From: Pseudobdellovibrionaceae bacterium
GTDB taxonomy: Bacteria; Bdellovibrionota; Bdellovibrionia; Bdellovibrionales; Bdellovibrionaceae
Length of the DNA stretch: 64,000 nt
Direction of reading: 5' to 3'
Assembly (NCBI GenBank): GCA_947449255.1
Contig: CANFQX010000017.1
Location: 1-64,000, forward strand
The notes under the pieces were generated by a model. That model was not told where the DNA came from. It saw only the letters and a list, made by a program, of their open reading frames with translations, and searched no databases. Position numbers and translations under genes: made by a program. How positions within the stretch are numbered: the stretch's first letter is position 1; each line of letters begins with the position of its first letter. Positions 30,483-40,360 of the stretch are shown one piece after another.

Positions 30483-31306
30483 TAGACCACCCCTAGCTGT
30501 TGAAGTTGTTTTAGGTAAAATAAAGCTGTAACTATTAAATTAAAGATAACTACAAAAATAATACTGTTCACAACCGCTTGGGTAGTGACTTGCGGAACCT
30601 CATGTGGACTTTTTTTAACAGAGAGCCCTTGATAGCAGCACACCACAAAAATAATCATTCCGCTGAAGCCATTTTTAAGCAGGAAAATATAAAAATCTTC
30701 CTTAGAAAAGGCTGACATTAAAGAATCTGTATAAAAGGCAAAGGACATATCCTGAATCAGCCGAGTTATAAAAAAGCCACCAATAAAAGCCATGAAATTA
30801 AAATAAAAGGCCAAACACAAAATACTCACGACCCCGCCAATGATGCGGGGAAAGACGATGAAACTTAGGGGATTGATGCCCATGCTTTCAAGAGCTTCGA
30901 TCTCACGATTGGCCCTCATGTTGCCAAGCTCCGAAGCCACAGCGGTTCCTGATCTTGCAATGACGATCAAGGCGACAAAGAGGGGGCCAGCTTCTCGCAA
31001 GATCATGACGATTAAAAAATTGCCAATCATTTGGGTTCCACCAAGAAGGGTCAGGTTCGACAAGGCTTGTAGAATAAGGACACTGCCTGTTCCCAAGGCC
31101 AAAACACTCACTAAAGGTAAGGCTTGCCAACCAGTGAAATAGATTTGCGCTAAAATAACACCGACGATTTGTCTAAAGCCCTGGGCATGATCCAAAATTG
31201 TTGCCCGAAGAGAGAGGTAGACCAATAGGAAAACGCGCAATGTGTAATTCACATTCCTTGTCACAGACCTTCCTAAGGAATCGATTTGCGAAAGCACAGA
31301 AGACAT
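30482..31306 (-). CDS. MlaE-like ABC permease
   Basis: MlaE-type GNMRANREIEALESMGINPLSFIVFPRIIGG. Confidence 0.9.
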   Translation of the reverse strand: MSSVLSQIDSLGRSVTRNVNYTLRVFLLVYLSLRATILDHAQGFRQIVGVILAQIYFTGWQALPLVSVLALGTGSVLILQALSNLTLLGGTQMIGNFLIVMILREAGPLFVALIVIARSGTAVASELGNMRANREIEALESMGINPLSFIVFPRIIGGVVSILCLAFYFNFMAFIGGFFITRLIQDMSFAFYTDSLMSAFSKEDFYIFLLKNGFSGMIIFVVCCYQGLSVKKSPHEVPQVTTQAVVNSIIFVVIFNLIVTALFYLKQLQQLGVV

Positions 31307-31420
31307 TTTTTCCCTTTTGTTTACTCAGGGAACCTATCGGTAAGTCATGGTTTTTTATTCTTAATACCAAGGTCTGGTTTTATTGTCGCCGAATGAGATT
31401 ATGGCGAAATCTTCTGGCGA

Positions 31421-32014
31421 TTAATAGGCCCACAAAGAATAAAAGAGAGATTTGAGTGCTTCGGCGAGGACTTCAAAAAATAAAGGCTCATAACGATTGC
31501 TGACCACTGGATGTTTTTGAATGGATATATTTTCAGGAAAAGAGGCATGAAATGTTCGATAGGCACGATACATATGAGTGCGCGACGTGACCAATAAAAT
31601 ATCTCGACATTTTAGAGCCTCGACTATGGGAATGCTCTGCTGAGCATTCCCATAAGTTGTCTCTGATCTGCGATCCAAGACAATGTCATTTTCATTGAGC
31701 GCCCCATAAAAATGCAGGACTGGCATAATTTCTCTTAACAGTGCATTTGGATAAACGCCTGAGATAATTAATTTCTTTACATTTTGATTGGCTAACAAAT
31801 CAAAACCCTCGCGCACTCTCCCCCCCGCACCTGTTAAAACAACCGCACAATCCGCAGATTGTGATTTAGTCCAAGAGATCATCGGTTCCTTTTGAATTTT
31901 TTGAAATTCAAAAAAAATACGCAAGGACACACCTATGACAACAAGGGTGACAATCCAAACAATACGCGAGCGCAGAAGCCTTTTAGCGGTGAGCAATGAC
32001 TTCAATCTCGACAT
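31421..32014 (-). CDS. DUF218/YdcF/SanA-like membrane protein
   Basis: CAVVLTGAGGRVREGFDLL; ETTYGNAQQS; LLVTSRTHMYRAYRTF. Confidence 0.75.
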   Translation of the reverse strand: MSRLKSLLTAKRLLRSRIVWIVTLVVIGVSLRIFFEFQKIQKEPMISWTKSQSADCAVVLTGAGGRVREGFDLLANQNVKKLIISGVYPNALLREIMPVLHFYGALNENDIVLDRRSETTYGNAQQSIPIVEALKCRDILLVTSRTHMYRAYRTFHASFPENISIQKHPVVSNRYEPLFFEVLAEALKSLFYSLWAY

Positions 32015-32363
32015 TGACACCTTTTGGCAAACCAGCAACAGCAATGGTTGAGCGAGCTGGTGGAGCTTCCTTAAAGTGTTTTCCATAGACTTCATTGACC
32101 GTAGCAAAATCACCCATGTCTGTCAGAAAAATCGTTGTTTTTACAATGTTGCTGAAATTCAAATTTACTGATTCCAAGACCGCAGAAATGTTTTTCATAA
32201 CCATTTCCGTCTGCGTCTTGATGTCACCTGTGAAAACTTCATTCGTTTGTGGATCAATAGAAATTTGACCCGAACAAAATAAAAAATCTCCCATTTGAAC
32301 GGCTTGGGAATAGGGACCTACGGCCTTTGGAGCTTGCTCTGTATGAATAATTTTTTTCATCAT
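31983..32363 (-). CDS. RidA family enamine/imine deaminase
   Basis: KAVGPYSQAVQMGDFLFCSGQI; PARSTIAVAGLPKGVNVEIEVIA. Confidence 0.92.
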   Translation of the reverse strand: MMKKIIHTEQAPKAVGPYSQAVQMGDFLFCSGQISIDPQTNEVFTGDIKTQTEMVMKNISAVLESVNLNFSNIVKTTIFLTDMGDFATVNEVYGKHFKEAPPARSTIAVAGLPKGVNVEIEVIAHR

Positions 32364-32424
32364 TAATGCCTCACTTAGGACTTGAATTGAGTAGAACTAC
32401 AAAATTCAGGGTTATTAACTCATT

Positions 32425-32919
32425 TTAAAAATAGAAAATGATACCCGCGCGCAGCGGATTGTCAGCCAGGATATGAAAGCGAACACTATCAGCAGACAGA
32501 ATTCCTGCACCACCTTCAAAGGTGAACGACAAAGACTCTAGACCTGGCAGAAAAAATTCGCCACCAAAGACGGCATTCAATTCCATCCCTGAATTTTTTG
32601 ATGCGGCCACCTCTGAACTGACATAACCGAGGTATCCACCCATATAAAAGTTCATGTTGTCTTCTTTAAAAACAACTCGACGAATTCCTGCATTCACAGC
32701 CATTTTAGAGGCATCTTTTTTTGTGTCCAAGCCCAAACCACCAGCAATGGAAAGGTCTTTAGTTGGGTGATAGACCAAGGCCAATTCTGGCAAATCTAAA
32801 ACTTCATGAGATTTTACACCAATGCCCAAACGATTTGTTAGCTCTTTCGCGCTGGCTTTTGGACTCAGCACAGCCATTGTAAGCAACGTCAACATGAACA
32901 ACGACAAACTCTTCAACAT
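32425..32919 (-). CDS. Predicted small outer-membrane protein
   Basis: Signal peptide, glycine/aromatic alternating strands, terminal IIFYF. Confidence 0.5.
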   Translation of the reverse strand: MLKSLSLFMLTLLTMAVLSPKASAKELTNRLGIGVKSHEVLDLPELALVYHPTKDLSIAGGLGLDTKKDASKMAVNAGIRRVVFKEDNMNFYMGGYLGYVSSEVAASKNSGMELNAVFGGEFFLPGLESLSFTFEGGAGILSADSVRFHILADNPLRAGIIFYF

Positions 32920-32955
32920 ATTATTCTCCTCAAATTAATTTTACTAAAAAAATTA

Positions 32956-33309
32956 CTACTCACAAAGTGCTCTGCCCTCCGCCAATAAAGAAATTCTTTC
33001 ACGACGTTCTTGCGGGGAGACTCTAAAAGTTTCGGCATTTATTTCAAGAAGTAGAGGCATTGCTCCACTGCAAAAATCATTTTTATTAATAGCGCCCGAA
33101 CAAAGTTTTGCCTCGAGCTGAAATACATTCGCTATCGTTAAATCAGTTTTTCTGATGATCCCTTGTTCAAGCAATTTCACAGTTTGCGCGTACAACTCCG
33201 AAGCCAGAGCGGCTGTTCCGCGATCCCCTACTTTGCAATTCAAAAAAGCCTGGGATTGAAGTGCTGCGAAGAACATTATAGGCGCTAAAATAAAGCTTAT
33301 TTTTTTCAT
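32956..33309 (-). CDS. Small secreted protein
   Basis: Start MKKISFILAPIMFFAALQSQAFL with GGAGGAAAA RBS. Confidence 0.5.
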   Translation of the reverse strand: MKKISFILAPIMFFAALQSQAFLNCKVGDRGTAALASELYAQTVKLLEQGIIRKTDLTIANVFQLEAKLCSGAINKNDFCSGAMPLLLEINAETFRVSPQERRERISLLAEGRALCE

Positions 33310-33506
33310 TTTTTCCTCCAAGATTTTAATTCTAAAGACTAATTCTATTACGAAAATCACTTGGATTCTGCAAATTAAGCTTGATCGAGTCAAGTCAAGG
33401 GATCCCAAACGCACCAGGCTTAAGCTATTTTTTTATTTTAGTGTTCCATCAAGCTATTGCACTTTTTCTATTGACGCCCTCATTTTTCATTATACCCTGT
33501 AAGACT

Positions 33507-34904
33507 ATGAGCGAAAAAAAATCAGGCAAGCCTCAGGACAAAACTCTCAATAAATTGAAATCATCCCTTTTTTCCCGTGGCTTTTCTGTAGCAAAACTCA
33601 CCCTGCAAACGGCGACCTCCGTGGCGCAGCACAGTGTGACCACAGTCTTTGAAAGTTCTGAGAGCAAAGATTTGCTCTGGAAAAAACTGCTCAAGAACCA
33701 GGCCTCACTGATCAGTAATGAGCTGGGCGAACTCAAAGGCAGCTTGATGAAGGCTGGACAGATGCTCTCCATGTACGGGGAGCACTTTTTACCTCAAGAG
33801 GCCAATGACCTTCTGAAGTCCCTGCAGTCCAATTCGCCTCCTCTGACATGGACTTCCATGGAGCCCTTCCTCAAAAAGCATCTTTCCCCTGAAAAACTAG
33901 CTCTGCTCGAGATTGACACCAAAGCTTTGGCCTCGGCCTCGATGGGGCAAGTCCATCGCGCACGCATCAAGGCCACTGGCGAAAATATCGTTTTAAAAAT
34001 TCAATATCCGAATGTTGATAAAGCCATTGATAGTGATTTAAAAACTCTGCGAACATTGCTAACGACCCTCAAGTTAATGCCTCAGGATTTAGAAATAGAC
34101 CCTCTCTTTGACGAGGTTCGCCAAATGCTTAAGCAAGAGACGGATTACGAGCTAGAGGCCCAACTGACTGAAGAATATTTTGACAGACTGCAGGGTGATT
34201 CAAGGTATGTGGTCCCACGTGTTTACCGCGAATTTTCGGGCCCCAAAGTGCTCGCGACTTCCTATGAAATAGGAGTACGCGTCGATGACCCTTTAATTCA
34301 AAGCTTTGCTCAAGATCGCAGAAACCGTTTAGCGGTGAATTTTTTAGACCTTTATTTTAAAGAAATTTTTCAGTGGGGCGTCGTGCAAACGGATCCTCAC
34401 AGCGGAAATTACTCGGTCCGTATCGATCCTCAAGGACAAGATAAACTTGTGCTTTTTGATTTTGGTGCCACCAGAACCTATTCCCCAGATTTTCTTGGCC
34501 CCTATGGCCGCATGATCAAAGGGGCCCTCTACAATAAGCCTGAAATGCTGACTCAAGCGGCCTTTGATCTTAAATTTATTGAAATGGGCGACAATCCAGA
34601 TCTAAGAAAAATATTTGAAGACTTTTGCTTTGAGACCGTCGAGCCCTTCATTGAGTTCAATGACCCCAGAAACATTCATCAAGAGATGAGCCCTGAAGGA
34701 ATCTACGATTGGAAGAATACGACCTTGCCACAAAGACTTTCGCAAAAAGTATTTAAAATGATTCGGCAGTTCAAATGGCGAACACCGCCCAAGGAAATTA
34801 TTTTTCTGGATCGAAAAACAGGCGGCGTGTTTATTTTTCTTTCGATTTTACGAGCCAAAATCAGTGGTCGTGCAATGTTAATAAAATATCTAGAAAATTT
34901 TTAG
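33507..34904 (+). CDS. ABC1/UbiB (AarF-like) atypical kinase
   Basis: GELKGSLMKAGQMLSMYG (KxGQ); ALASASMGQVHRARIKATGENIVLKIQYP (A-rich loop); TDPHSGNY; LFDFGATR; start at MSEKKSGKP. Confidence 0.85.
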   Translation: MSEKKSGKPQDKTLNKLKSSLFSRGFSVAKLTLQTATSVAQHSVTTVFESSESKDLLWKKLLKNQASLISNELGELKGSLMKAGQMLSMYGEHFLPQEANDLLKSLQSNSPPLTWTSMEPFLKKHLSPEKLALLEIDTKALASASMGQVHRARIKATGENIVLKIQYPNVDKAIDSDLKTLRTLLTTLKLMPQDLEIDPLFDEVRQMLKQETDYELEAQLTEEYFDRLQGDSRYVVPRVYREFSGPKVLATSYEIGVRVDDPLIQSFAQDRRNRLAVNFLDLYFKEIFQWGVVQTDPHSGNYSVRIDPQGQDKLVLFDFGATRTYSPDFLGPYGRMIKGALYNKPEMLTQAAFDLKFIEMGDNPDLRKIFEDFCFETVEPFIEFNDPRNIHQEMSPEGIYDWKNTTLPQRLSQKVFKMIRQFKWRTPPKEIIFLDRKTGGVFIFLSILRAKISGRAMLIKYLENF

Positions 34905-34941
34905 GATTTTTGTTTCAATCTAAAAAAGAGGAAGTGATGCT

Positions 34942-35739
34942 ATGAAAGGACTAGGTTTTCTTATGGCCATTCTTGGAACCTCAGCTGTGCTAAGCTCTCC
35001 GGCTCTCGGTGCTTTGCACTCTGAAATGATTGAATACAAAGATGGCAGCTCGACCTTAGAAGGCTACCTCGTCAACGACGACAAGGTGACCACTCCCCGC
35101 CCCGCCATCGTGATTGTTCATCAATGGATGGGTCTGACTGATTATGAAAAAATGCGGGCTGATCAATTAGCTCAAAAAGGCTATGTGGCCTTTGCCCTGG
35201 ATATTTATGGCAAAGGGCAGCGCCCGAAGGACATGACTGAAGCCGGCAAACTTGCAATAAAATACAAAACAGACTTTAAGTCCTTTCGCCAAAGAGAGCG
35301 CGCCGCCCTCGATTTCATCATGAAACAAAAAAATGTCGATGCTCAGAAAATCGTCATCATGGGCTATTGCTTCGGAGGCGGAGGAGCTTTAGAAGCTGCC
35401 CGCGCCGAGCTGCCGGTGATTGCCGCTGTCAGCTTTCATGGCAGCCTATCCACCCCGGCTCCTGAAGAAACCAAACATGTCACGGCCAAATTGCTGGTGC
35501 TCCATGGCGCCCTAGATCCTTTTGTGCCAAGCAAGGACGTCCAAGCCTTTCAAGCCGAGATGAACAGTGCTAAAGCCGATTATCAATTTATTTCTTATTC
35601 TGGAGCCGTGCACGCCTTCACGCAAAAAGAAAGTGGCACTGATATCACAAAGGGTGCGGCTTACAATGAAGTGGCTGACAAAAGATCCTGGGAGGCTTTC
35701 ATGGGTTTTCTGAATGAAGTGGCACCGGTATTAAAATAG
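34942..35739 (+). CDS. Secreted dienelactone hydrolase family protein
   Basis: Signal peptide; GYCFGGGGAL; HGALDPFVP; SGAVHAFTQ. Confidence 0.8.
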   Translation: MKGLGFLMAILGTSAVLSSPALGALHSEMIEYKDGSSTLEGYLVNDDKVTTPRPAIVIVHQWMGLTDYEKMRADQLAQKGYVAFALDIYGKGQRPKDMTEAGKLAIKYKTDFKSFRQRERAALDFIMKQKNVDAQKIVIMGYCFGGGGALEAARAELPVIAAVSFHGSLSTPAPEETKHVTAKLLVLHGALDPFVPSKDVQAFQAEMNSAKADYQFISYSGAVHAFTQKESGTDITKGAAYNEVADKRSWEAFMGFLNEVAPVLK

Positions 35740-35761
35740 TGGTTCAAAAAAGGAGTAACTA

Positions 35762-36064
35762 GTGCCTAAACTTTATGAGTATCTTGGAATTGTAATTTTT
35801 TTCTATTCTAATGAGCACGAGCCAATCCACGTACATGGTCGTCATGGTGAATTTGAGAGTAAAATTGAGATCATCATCAACAATGGTGCAATTCAAGGTT
35901 TGAAACTGAAAAATGTCCCTGGCAAGCGCCCCTTGCCTTCGACTCAGGCTAAACAGTTTAAAACTCTTGTCACCAAGCTAGCAGATGAAATTGTCCAAAG
36001 TTGGGTCAATTATTTTGTATATCATAAGAAAATTGTCGCAAAAAAAATTGCAGGTTCCCTATGA
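35762..36064 (+). CDS. DUF4160 protein (GTG start)
   Basis: IVIFFYSNEHEPIHVHGRHGE hallmark motif; overlaps the next gene by 4 bp. Confidence 0.8.
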   Translation: MPKLYEYLGIVIFFYSNEHEPIHVHGRHGEFESKIEIIINNGAIQGLKLKNVPGKRPLPSTQAKQFKTLVTKLADEIVQSWVNYFVYHKKIVAKKIAGSL

Positions 36065-36369
36065 TAAAAAAAGAAAAATTATTGCAAATTGAATCTGTAA
36101 AATATTTAGATCGACATAGCCTCCAAATCATTTTCTCAGATGGCAAAAAGCAGATTGTTGATTTTGAACCATTTTTAGAAAAATCGAGTCACCCTGAAAT
36201 TCGAAAATTTTTGAATCTGAAATTATTCAAAAAATTTACATTTCATGACGGAGAGCTCATGTGGGGAGACTTTGATCTTATTTTTCCATTGATCGACCTT
36301 TACGAAAATAATATTTCACATGAAGCGCTTTCGATGAAAAAACGAAGATCCTCAACCCCAGGCCGATAA
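36061..36369 (+). CDS. DUF2442 protein
   Basis: LQIIFSDGKKQIVDFEPFLE and late GELMWGDFDL fit DUF2442; coupled to DUF4160. Confidence 0.7.
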   Translation: MIKKEKLLQIESVKYLDRHSLQIIFSDGKKQIVDFEPFLEKSSHPEIRKFLNLKLFKKFTFHDGELMWGDFDLIFPLIDLYENNISHEALSMKKRRSSTPGR

Positions 36370-36464
36370 AAGCCTAGCACTTTTGCTCCTGAAGACTTCA
36401 CGGTTGAATGCAGCACAATCCCCACTCATCCAGGCGTTTTCTTGAATCCTAAAACGTCTCACGC

Positions 36465-37223
36465 TCATTTTTTTAAAGTGAATAAGGGAATCAATTCCTC
36501 AACTCTTGCCCCAAAAGCACAAAATCGCTCAGGAACCAGGGGATGGCTCAAATCCCAGCTCACGGGATGAGCATACTCCAAACGACCTCCAGCCTCCTCC
36601 AGAATGCATTGAGGGGCTACCAAATCCCAAACCGAGCACCCTTTTTGAAAATTGGCATACAGATCCGTTTCACCAGCGGCCACCTTCAAAATTTTCAGCG
36701 CTGCTGAATACATTTCGGAAACTGAATGGATTTGAAGTTCTTTAAAAAATTCACTCTCGCCGCAATTTTTTTTAGATTTAACGGCCGACAAAGGGCCCTT
36801 CCCCAAAGCTTGAATCGAGATAATATTTCCATCAGGCCCTTCTAAAAAAGCGCCCTTATTTTTTTCAGCATAAAACATTTTTTTTGTTGTGGGTTGATAA
36901 ACGAAACCCTTGATGGGTTTCATCTGATCTAAAAATCCGACCAAGATGCTCCAGGTCTCTTCATTGCGGTGATAGCTTTGTGTGCCATCAATAGGATCGA
37001 TCACAATAACCTTAGATCCCCGCGGCACCGCCCCGCAGTTTTCTTCAGAGAAGATTTCATAGTCTGGAAACAACTGACCCAGCTCAAGTTCTAAAAACTT
37101 TGAAACTGCAATATCGCCATTGGTGACGATGGTGCCATCTTTTTTTATTTCCGTGGTCATTTTCTTTTGCTCATCAAGCGCCAAGTGACCAGCCGCTTTT
37201 ATAATCTCAATCATTTTTTTCAT
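36465..37223 (-). CDS. Inositol-monophosphatase superfamily, CysQ-like
   Basis: EENCG; VIDPIDGTQSYHRN; SVWDLVAPQCILEEAGG. Confidence 0.85.
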   Translation of the reverse strand: MKKMIEIIKAAGHLALDEQKKMTTEIKKDGTIVTNGDIAVSKFLELELGQLFPDYEIFSEENCGAVPRGSKVIVIDPIDGTQSYHRNEETWSILVGFLDQMKPIKGFVYQPTTKKMFYAEKNKGAFLEGPDGNIISIQALGKGPLSAVKSKKNCGESEFFKELQIHSVSEMYSAALKILKVAAGETDLYANFQKGCSVWDLVAPQCILEEAGGRLEYAHPVSWDLSHPLVPERFCAFGARVEELIPLFTLKK

Positions 37224-37354
37224 TCAGCCTGGGTGCCTTTTTTCAAATCTTAAATTAGGAAGACAGAATGGCATCTCTGCTATTGGGAGTCGAACAAAAT
37301 TAATTTTTTTTAGAAACGAAAAATTGCAACAGGTAGACACTATCACATTCATCA

Positions 37355-38497
37355 CTAAATCATTTGTTTTTTAATCTGCAGGGCAGCCATCGTGTAGCCA
37401 CATTTTTCACCGTCCACAAAATGAATATGTTGGCCTTGAGAAGCCGTGTGAGTAATACAAGTGACCTCTGCCATCTGAGTTTTATGAAGACCATAAAAAA
37501 TATGTCCCTCAGTTTGTCCGTGCTCTAGTAAATTTTCAATCTCTAGAGCTTGGTTTAAAGTGCAATCCATCACCATGCGCAAGTTATCATCAAATTTTTT
37601 GAAATCACTTTGAATGGGGACTTCGGATTTATATTTTTCTGGTCTAAATCCCCCCGCACTTATGTTCAGTTTTAAAAGGGTGTTAGCCAGTATGACCCTA
37701 GCCGTAACCTTAAGAATATTTAAAAAACCAGCAGGTGAGAATAAAATTTCAGCGCCTAAGGTTGCTGGAATAAATTTCCAATTCAAAGATTCTTTTCTAA
37801 CAGGATTGGCAGACTGAAAATCATTTCTTAGAATTTTCTTTAAAGCTTGAAGAAAATGACCCCGAATCCAGGTGCTATCATTTTCATTCTTAGGCCTAAC
37901 TATGAGAGAAATAATGACTCCCGCTTTTGAATAAAAAGGCGTTAACCGACAAGATAATCCCGACAAGTCTGGCTGAATCGATTCATCGTTCAATGATAAA
38001 CGAATTGATTTTGAGTCCTCTTGTTTAATCCATTTTTCAGCCTGAGAAAGCCCAGAGCCAAGCATTTGGCCAAACTGAGCATGAGGATTTGTCTGATATT
38101 TTGCAACCAAAACGGGATGACCATGAGTCAAAAGTGTATCCACCCCGACCGCTCCTACGCGCAGCTCTAGACCAAACTTTGTATGTGCCAATTTCATAAG
38201 ACCCACTAATGGTTTTCGAAGATCTTCAAAATTTTTTTTGGGCATCAATAAGGTGGCTCCATCACCCCCAAAGACAAAGGGAATCTGCAGGCTCTGAAAG
38301 AAGTTAGAAATTAAAGTGATCACCGCGGCCCCCAGCATATTCACATCTTTTCCTCTTCCCTGATTTGCGGCAAGGGTCGAACCCTTGATATCTGTGATTA
38401 ACACAACCCAATCATCAGGAGCTTGATGAAAAAAACTGAGGTCAGTGATTTGCTCAAATTCAAAAAAAGGCTCGATTTCTTGATAGAAAATGATCAT
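37355..38497 (-). CDS. DUF3095-like nucleotidyl-cyclase-related protein
   Basis: WVVLITDIKGSTLAANQGRGKDVNMLGAA...FVFGGDGATLL. Confidence 0.7.
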   Translation of the reverse strand: MIIFYQEIEPFFEFEQITDLSFFHQAPDDWVVLITDIKGSTLAANQGRGKDVNMLGAAVITLISNFFQSLQIPFVFGGDGATLLMPKKNFEDLRKPLVGLMKLAHTKFGLELRVGAVGVDTLLTHGHPVLVAKYQTNPHAQFGQMLGSGLSQAEKWIKQEDSKSIRLSLNDESIQPDLSGLSCRLTPFYSKAGVIISLIVRPKNENDSTWIRGHFLQALKKILRNDFQSANPVRKESLNWKFIPATLGAEILFSPAGFLNILKVTARVILANTLLKLNISAGGFRPEKYKSEVPIQSDFKKFDDNLRMVMDCTLNQALEIENLLEHGQTEGHIFYGLHKTQMAEVTCITHTASQGQHIHFVDGEKCGYTMAALQIKKQMI

Positions 38498-38616
38498 GAA
38501 TTATTTTTCATCACAAGCCGCAAGTTAGCAACATTTAAAAAAAGAGCTTATTTAAAGCAAACTCTTGTATTGAAAATAAGGCCAATTTCAACTTTCACTT
38601 TTATGCGATCAGAGCT

Positions 38617-38709
38617 TCATTGCACTGAAACCAACTGAGCTTTATCTTTGTGTGCCACTTCAATGGCCACGTCAGCGGTCATTCCTGGCAATATTTCTGC
38701 AGGCAGGAC
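38617..38709 (-). pseudogene. C-terminal remnant resembling an HlyD/RND-type periplasmic adaptor
   Basis: Reverse-strand reading VLPAEILPGMTADVAIEVAHKDKAQLVSVQ* within an otherwise gene-free gap; PGMTADVAIEV matches the adaptor C-terminal motif. Confidence 0.4.
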
Positions 38710-38955
38710 TTACCATCAAATCCGTTTATTTTTTAATTTTTTTTCGGCAAATCACCAGCCTCAATACTAACTTTTAGATTTGGAAATAACAAGGGAGCTG
38801 CGGTTTAACTATTTTTTTAATTTGAAATATTATGTTACACAGCGAAACGAACGCAAAATTAGACCCCGGAGCTCATCGCTCTGATTTTTTTTATTTTTAA
38901 TTGGGGTTCTGAATTTTTTAAACTGTTTTTTTAGCAGAATTTCACAAATAACTTC

Positions 38956-39744
38956 CTAGCGGTGAAATCGTCTTCCTATTTCCATTTTAAAAAGAAAGGG
39001 CAGATATCTTGCTATATTTAATCCCACCCAGGATGGGCCGCTGGGATAAAGAAAGGGGACATCCTCAATAATCGCATTTTTAACTCTTTGTGCGTACAGT
39101 TCAGCTGAAATATAATCTGCAGGAATTTCTAAATTTTTCGCGTATTTAATTTCAATCTCATCAAACATTCGCGTTTTTACTCCTGGAGTGATCAAGCATA
39201 AAGTTGAAACTCCTGTCCCTTTAAGTTCTGCGGCCAGTGAATTGGTAAAAGCCACAACCGCAGCTTTTGATGCCGCATAGGTTGTCGCACAAGGAAAGTG
39301 CATAAAGGCCGAGACACTGGAATTATTAACAATCTTGCCCCGTCCCCTTTTAATCATAGAAGGCAGCAGTCCATGGGTCAGATGAACCAATGACAGCAAG
39401 TTCACATGAAACATAGCATAGATGTCATCAAGGGGTTGATCTTCAAGCAAGCCACCCGTGAGCAGGCCTGCGTTGTTAATAACTATATCAATAGGATGAT
39501 GGCAGAGTTTTTCAATCAAAGTTGCAACTTCATTTCTTAAAGACAAATCGGCAACCCAAAGAGTGACACTTAAAGCACCTCTCTTTGTTAAATCCTCAAC
39601 AAGACCAGGATCATTTTTTCTAATCACCAGATGCAGATGGGCCTTTTCAAAGGCACACATCCTCGCCATTTCAAGACCAATCCCTCTATTTGCACCCGTG
39701 ATAAGAACTGTTGAATTATGAATTTTCATTTTAAACTTCACCAT
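38956..39744 (-). CDS. Short-chain dehydrogenase/reductase
   Basis: TGANRGIG; NNAG; YAASKAAV. Confidence 0.9.
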   Translation of the reverse strand: MVKFKMKIHNSTVLITGANRGIGLEMARMCAFEKAHLHLVIRKNDPGLVEDLTKRGALSVTLWVADLSLRNEVATLIEKLCHHPIDIVINNAGLLTGGLLEDQPLDDIYAMFHVNLLSLVHLTHGLLPSMIKRGRGKIVNNSSVSAFMHFPCATTYAASKAAVVAFTNSLAAELKGTGVSTLCLITPGVKTRMFDEIEIKYAKNLEIPADYISAELYAQRVKNAIIEDVPFLYPSGPSWVGLNIARYLPFLFKMEIGRRFHR

Positions 39745-40305
39745 TTTTATTGTTGAAAAGTTGCACTGAATCGAGAAAATTACCTTATCAGAAACTACTG
39801 TAGCTTCTAATGATTTTATGAATATATAACAAAGGAAATCGAATATTAGTCAGATCAACACATTCCCGAATTAACCCGGAGAGGCTGTTGTTAGGGTTCA
39901 CCGGTTTTTAATGGGGCTATGAAGAAGTGAGCCGTATTGAATATTCAAAGCTTCCATACCTGCATCTGACATTTTCGGAGTTGAAACTTTGAATTGAATA
40001 GAAACCACCATGAGACATCTATTTTCTGCTTTTATTCTTTATGGGAACTCAGATCAAATGTCGATCTCCGATCGGAGAAGCGTTGCGATATAAAATTGAT
40101 TTTTAAGAATTTTTAATTTGCGACTATAAATGAACGGTTTTCTTGAAAGCAGTCTTTCCTTTCAATAGGGGTTTTAGTACCCCCTCTAGCGTGTAAATTT
40201 CAATTGCAAAGAGAGTTTTCTTCGATTCAACAGAAGGACCCTAGGGATGAATTTAAGATCGCTAGATCACCCTCTGGGAGCGCTTCTTTTGCCTCTCAAA
40301 TTCCG

Positions 40306-40333
40306 TGATATAACACTTTCACAGGTTATATCA
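40306..40333. repeat. Perfect inverted repeat TGATATAAC-N10-GTTATATCA upstream of HNH gene
   Basis: Direct reading: tgatataac actttcacag gttatatca. Confidence 0.85.
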
Positions 40334-40360
40334 AAGCAAAGCCAATCAAAGAGGTAACGC

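Noticed and set aside
36380-36470. Reading SPEDFTVECSTIPTHPGVFLN after DUF2442, reminiscent of a HigA-like antitoxin N-terminus
   Set aside because: Only about ten residues resemble the motif, with no helix-turn-helix following; too short to support
40067-40080. 14-bp palindrome TCTCCGATCGGAGA
   Set aside because: Length is expected by chance at this window size
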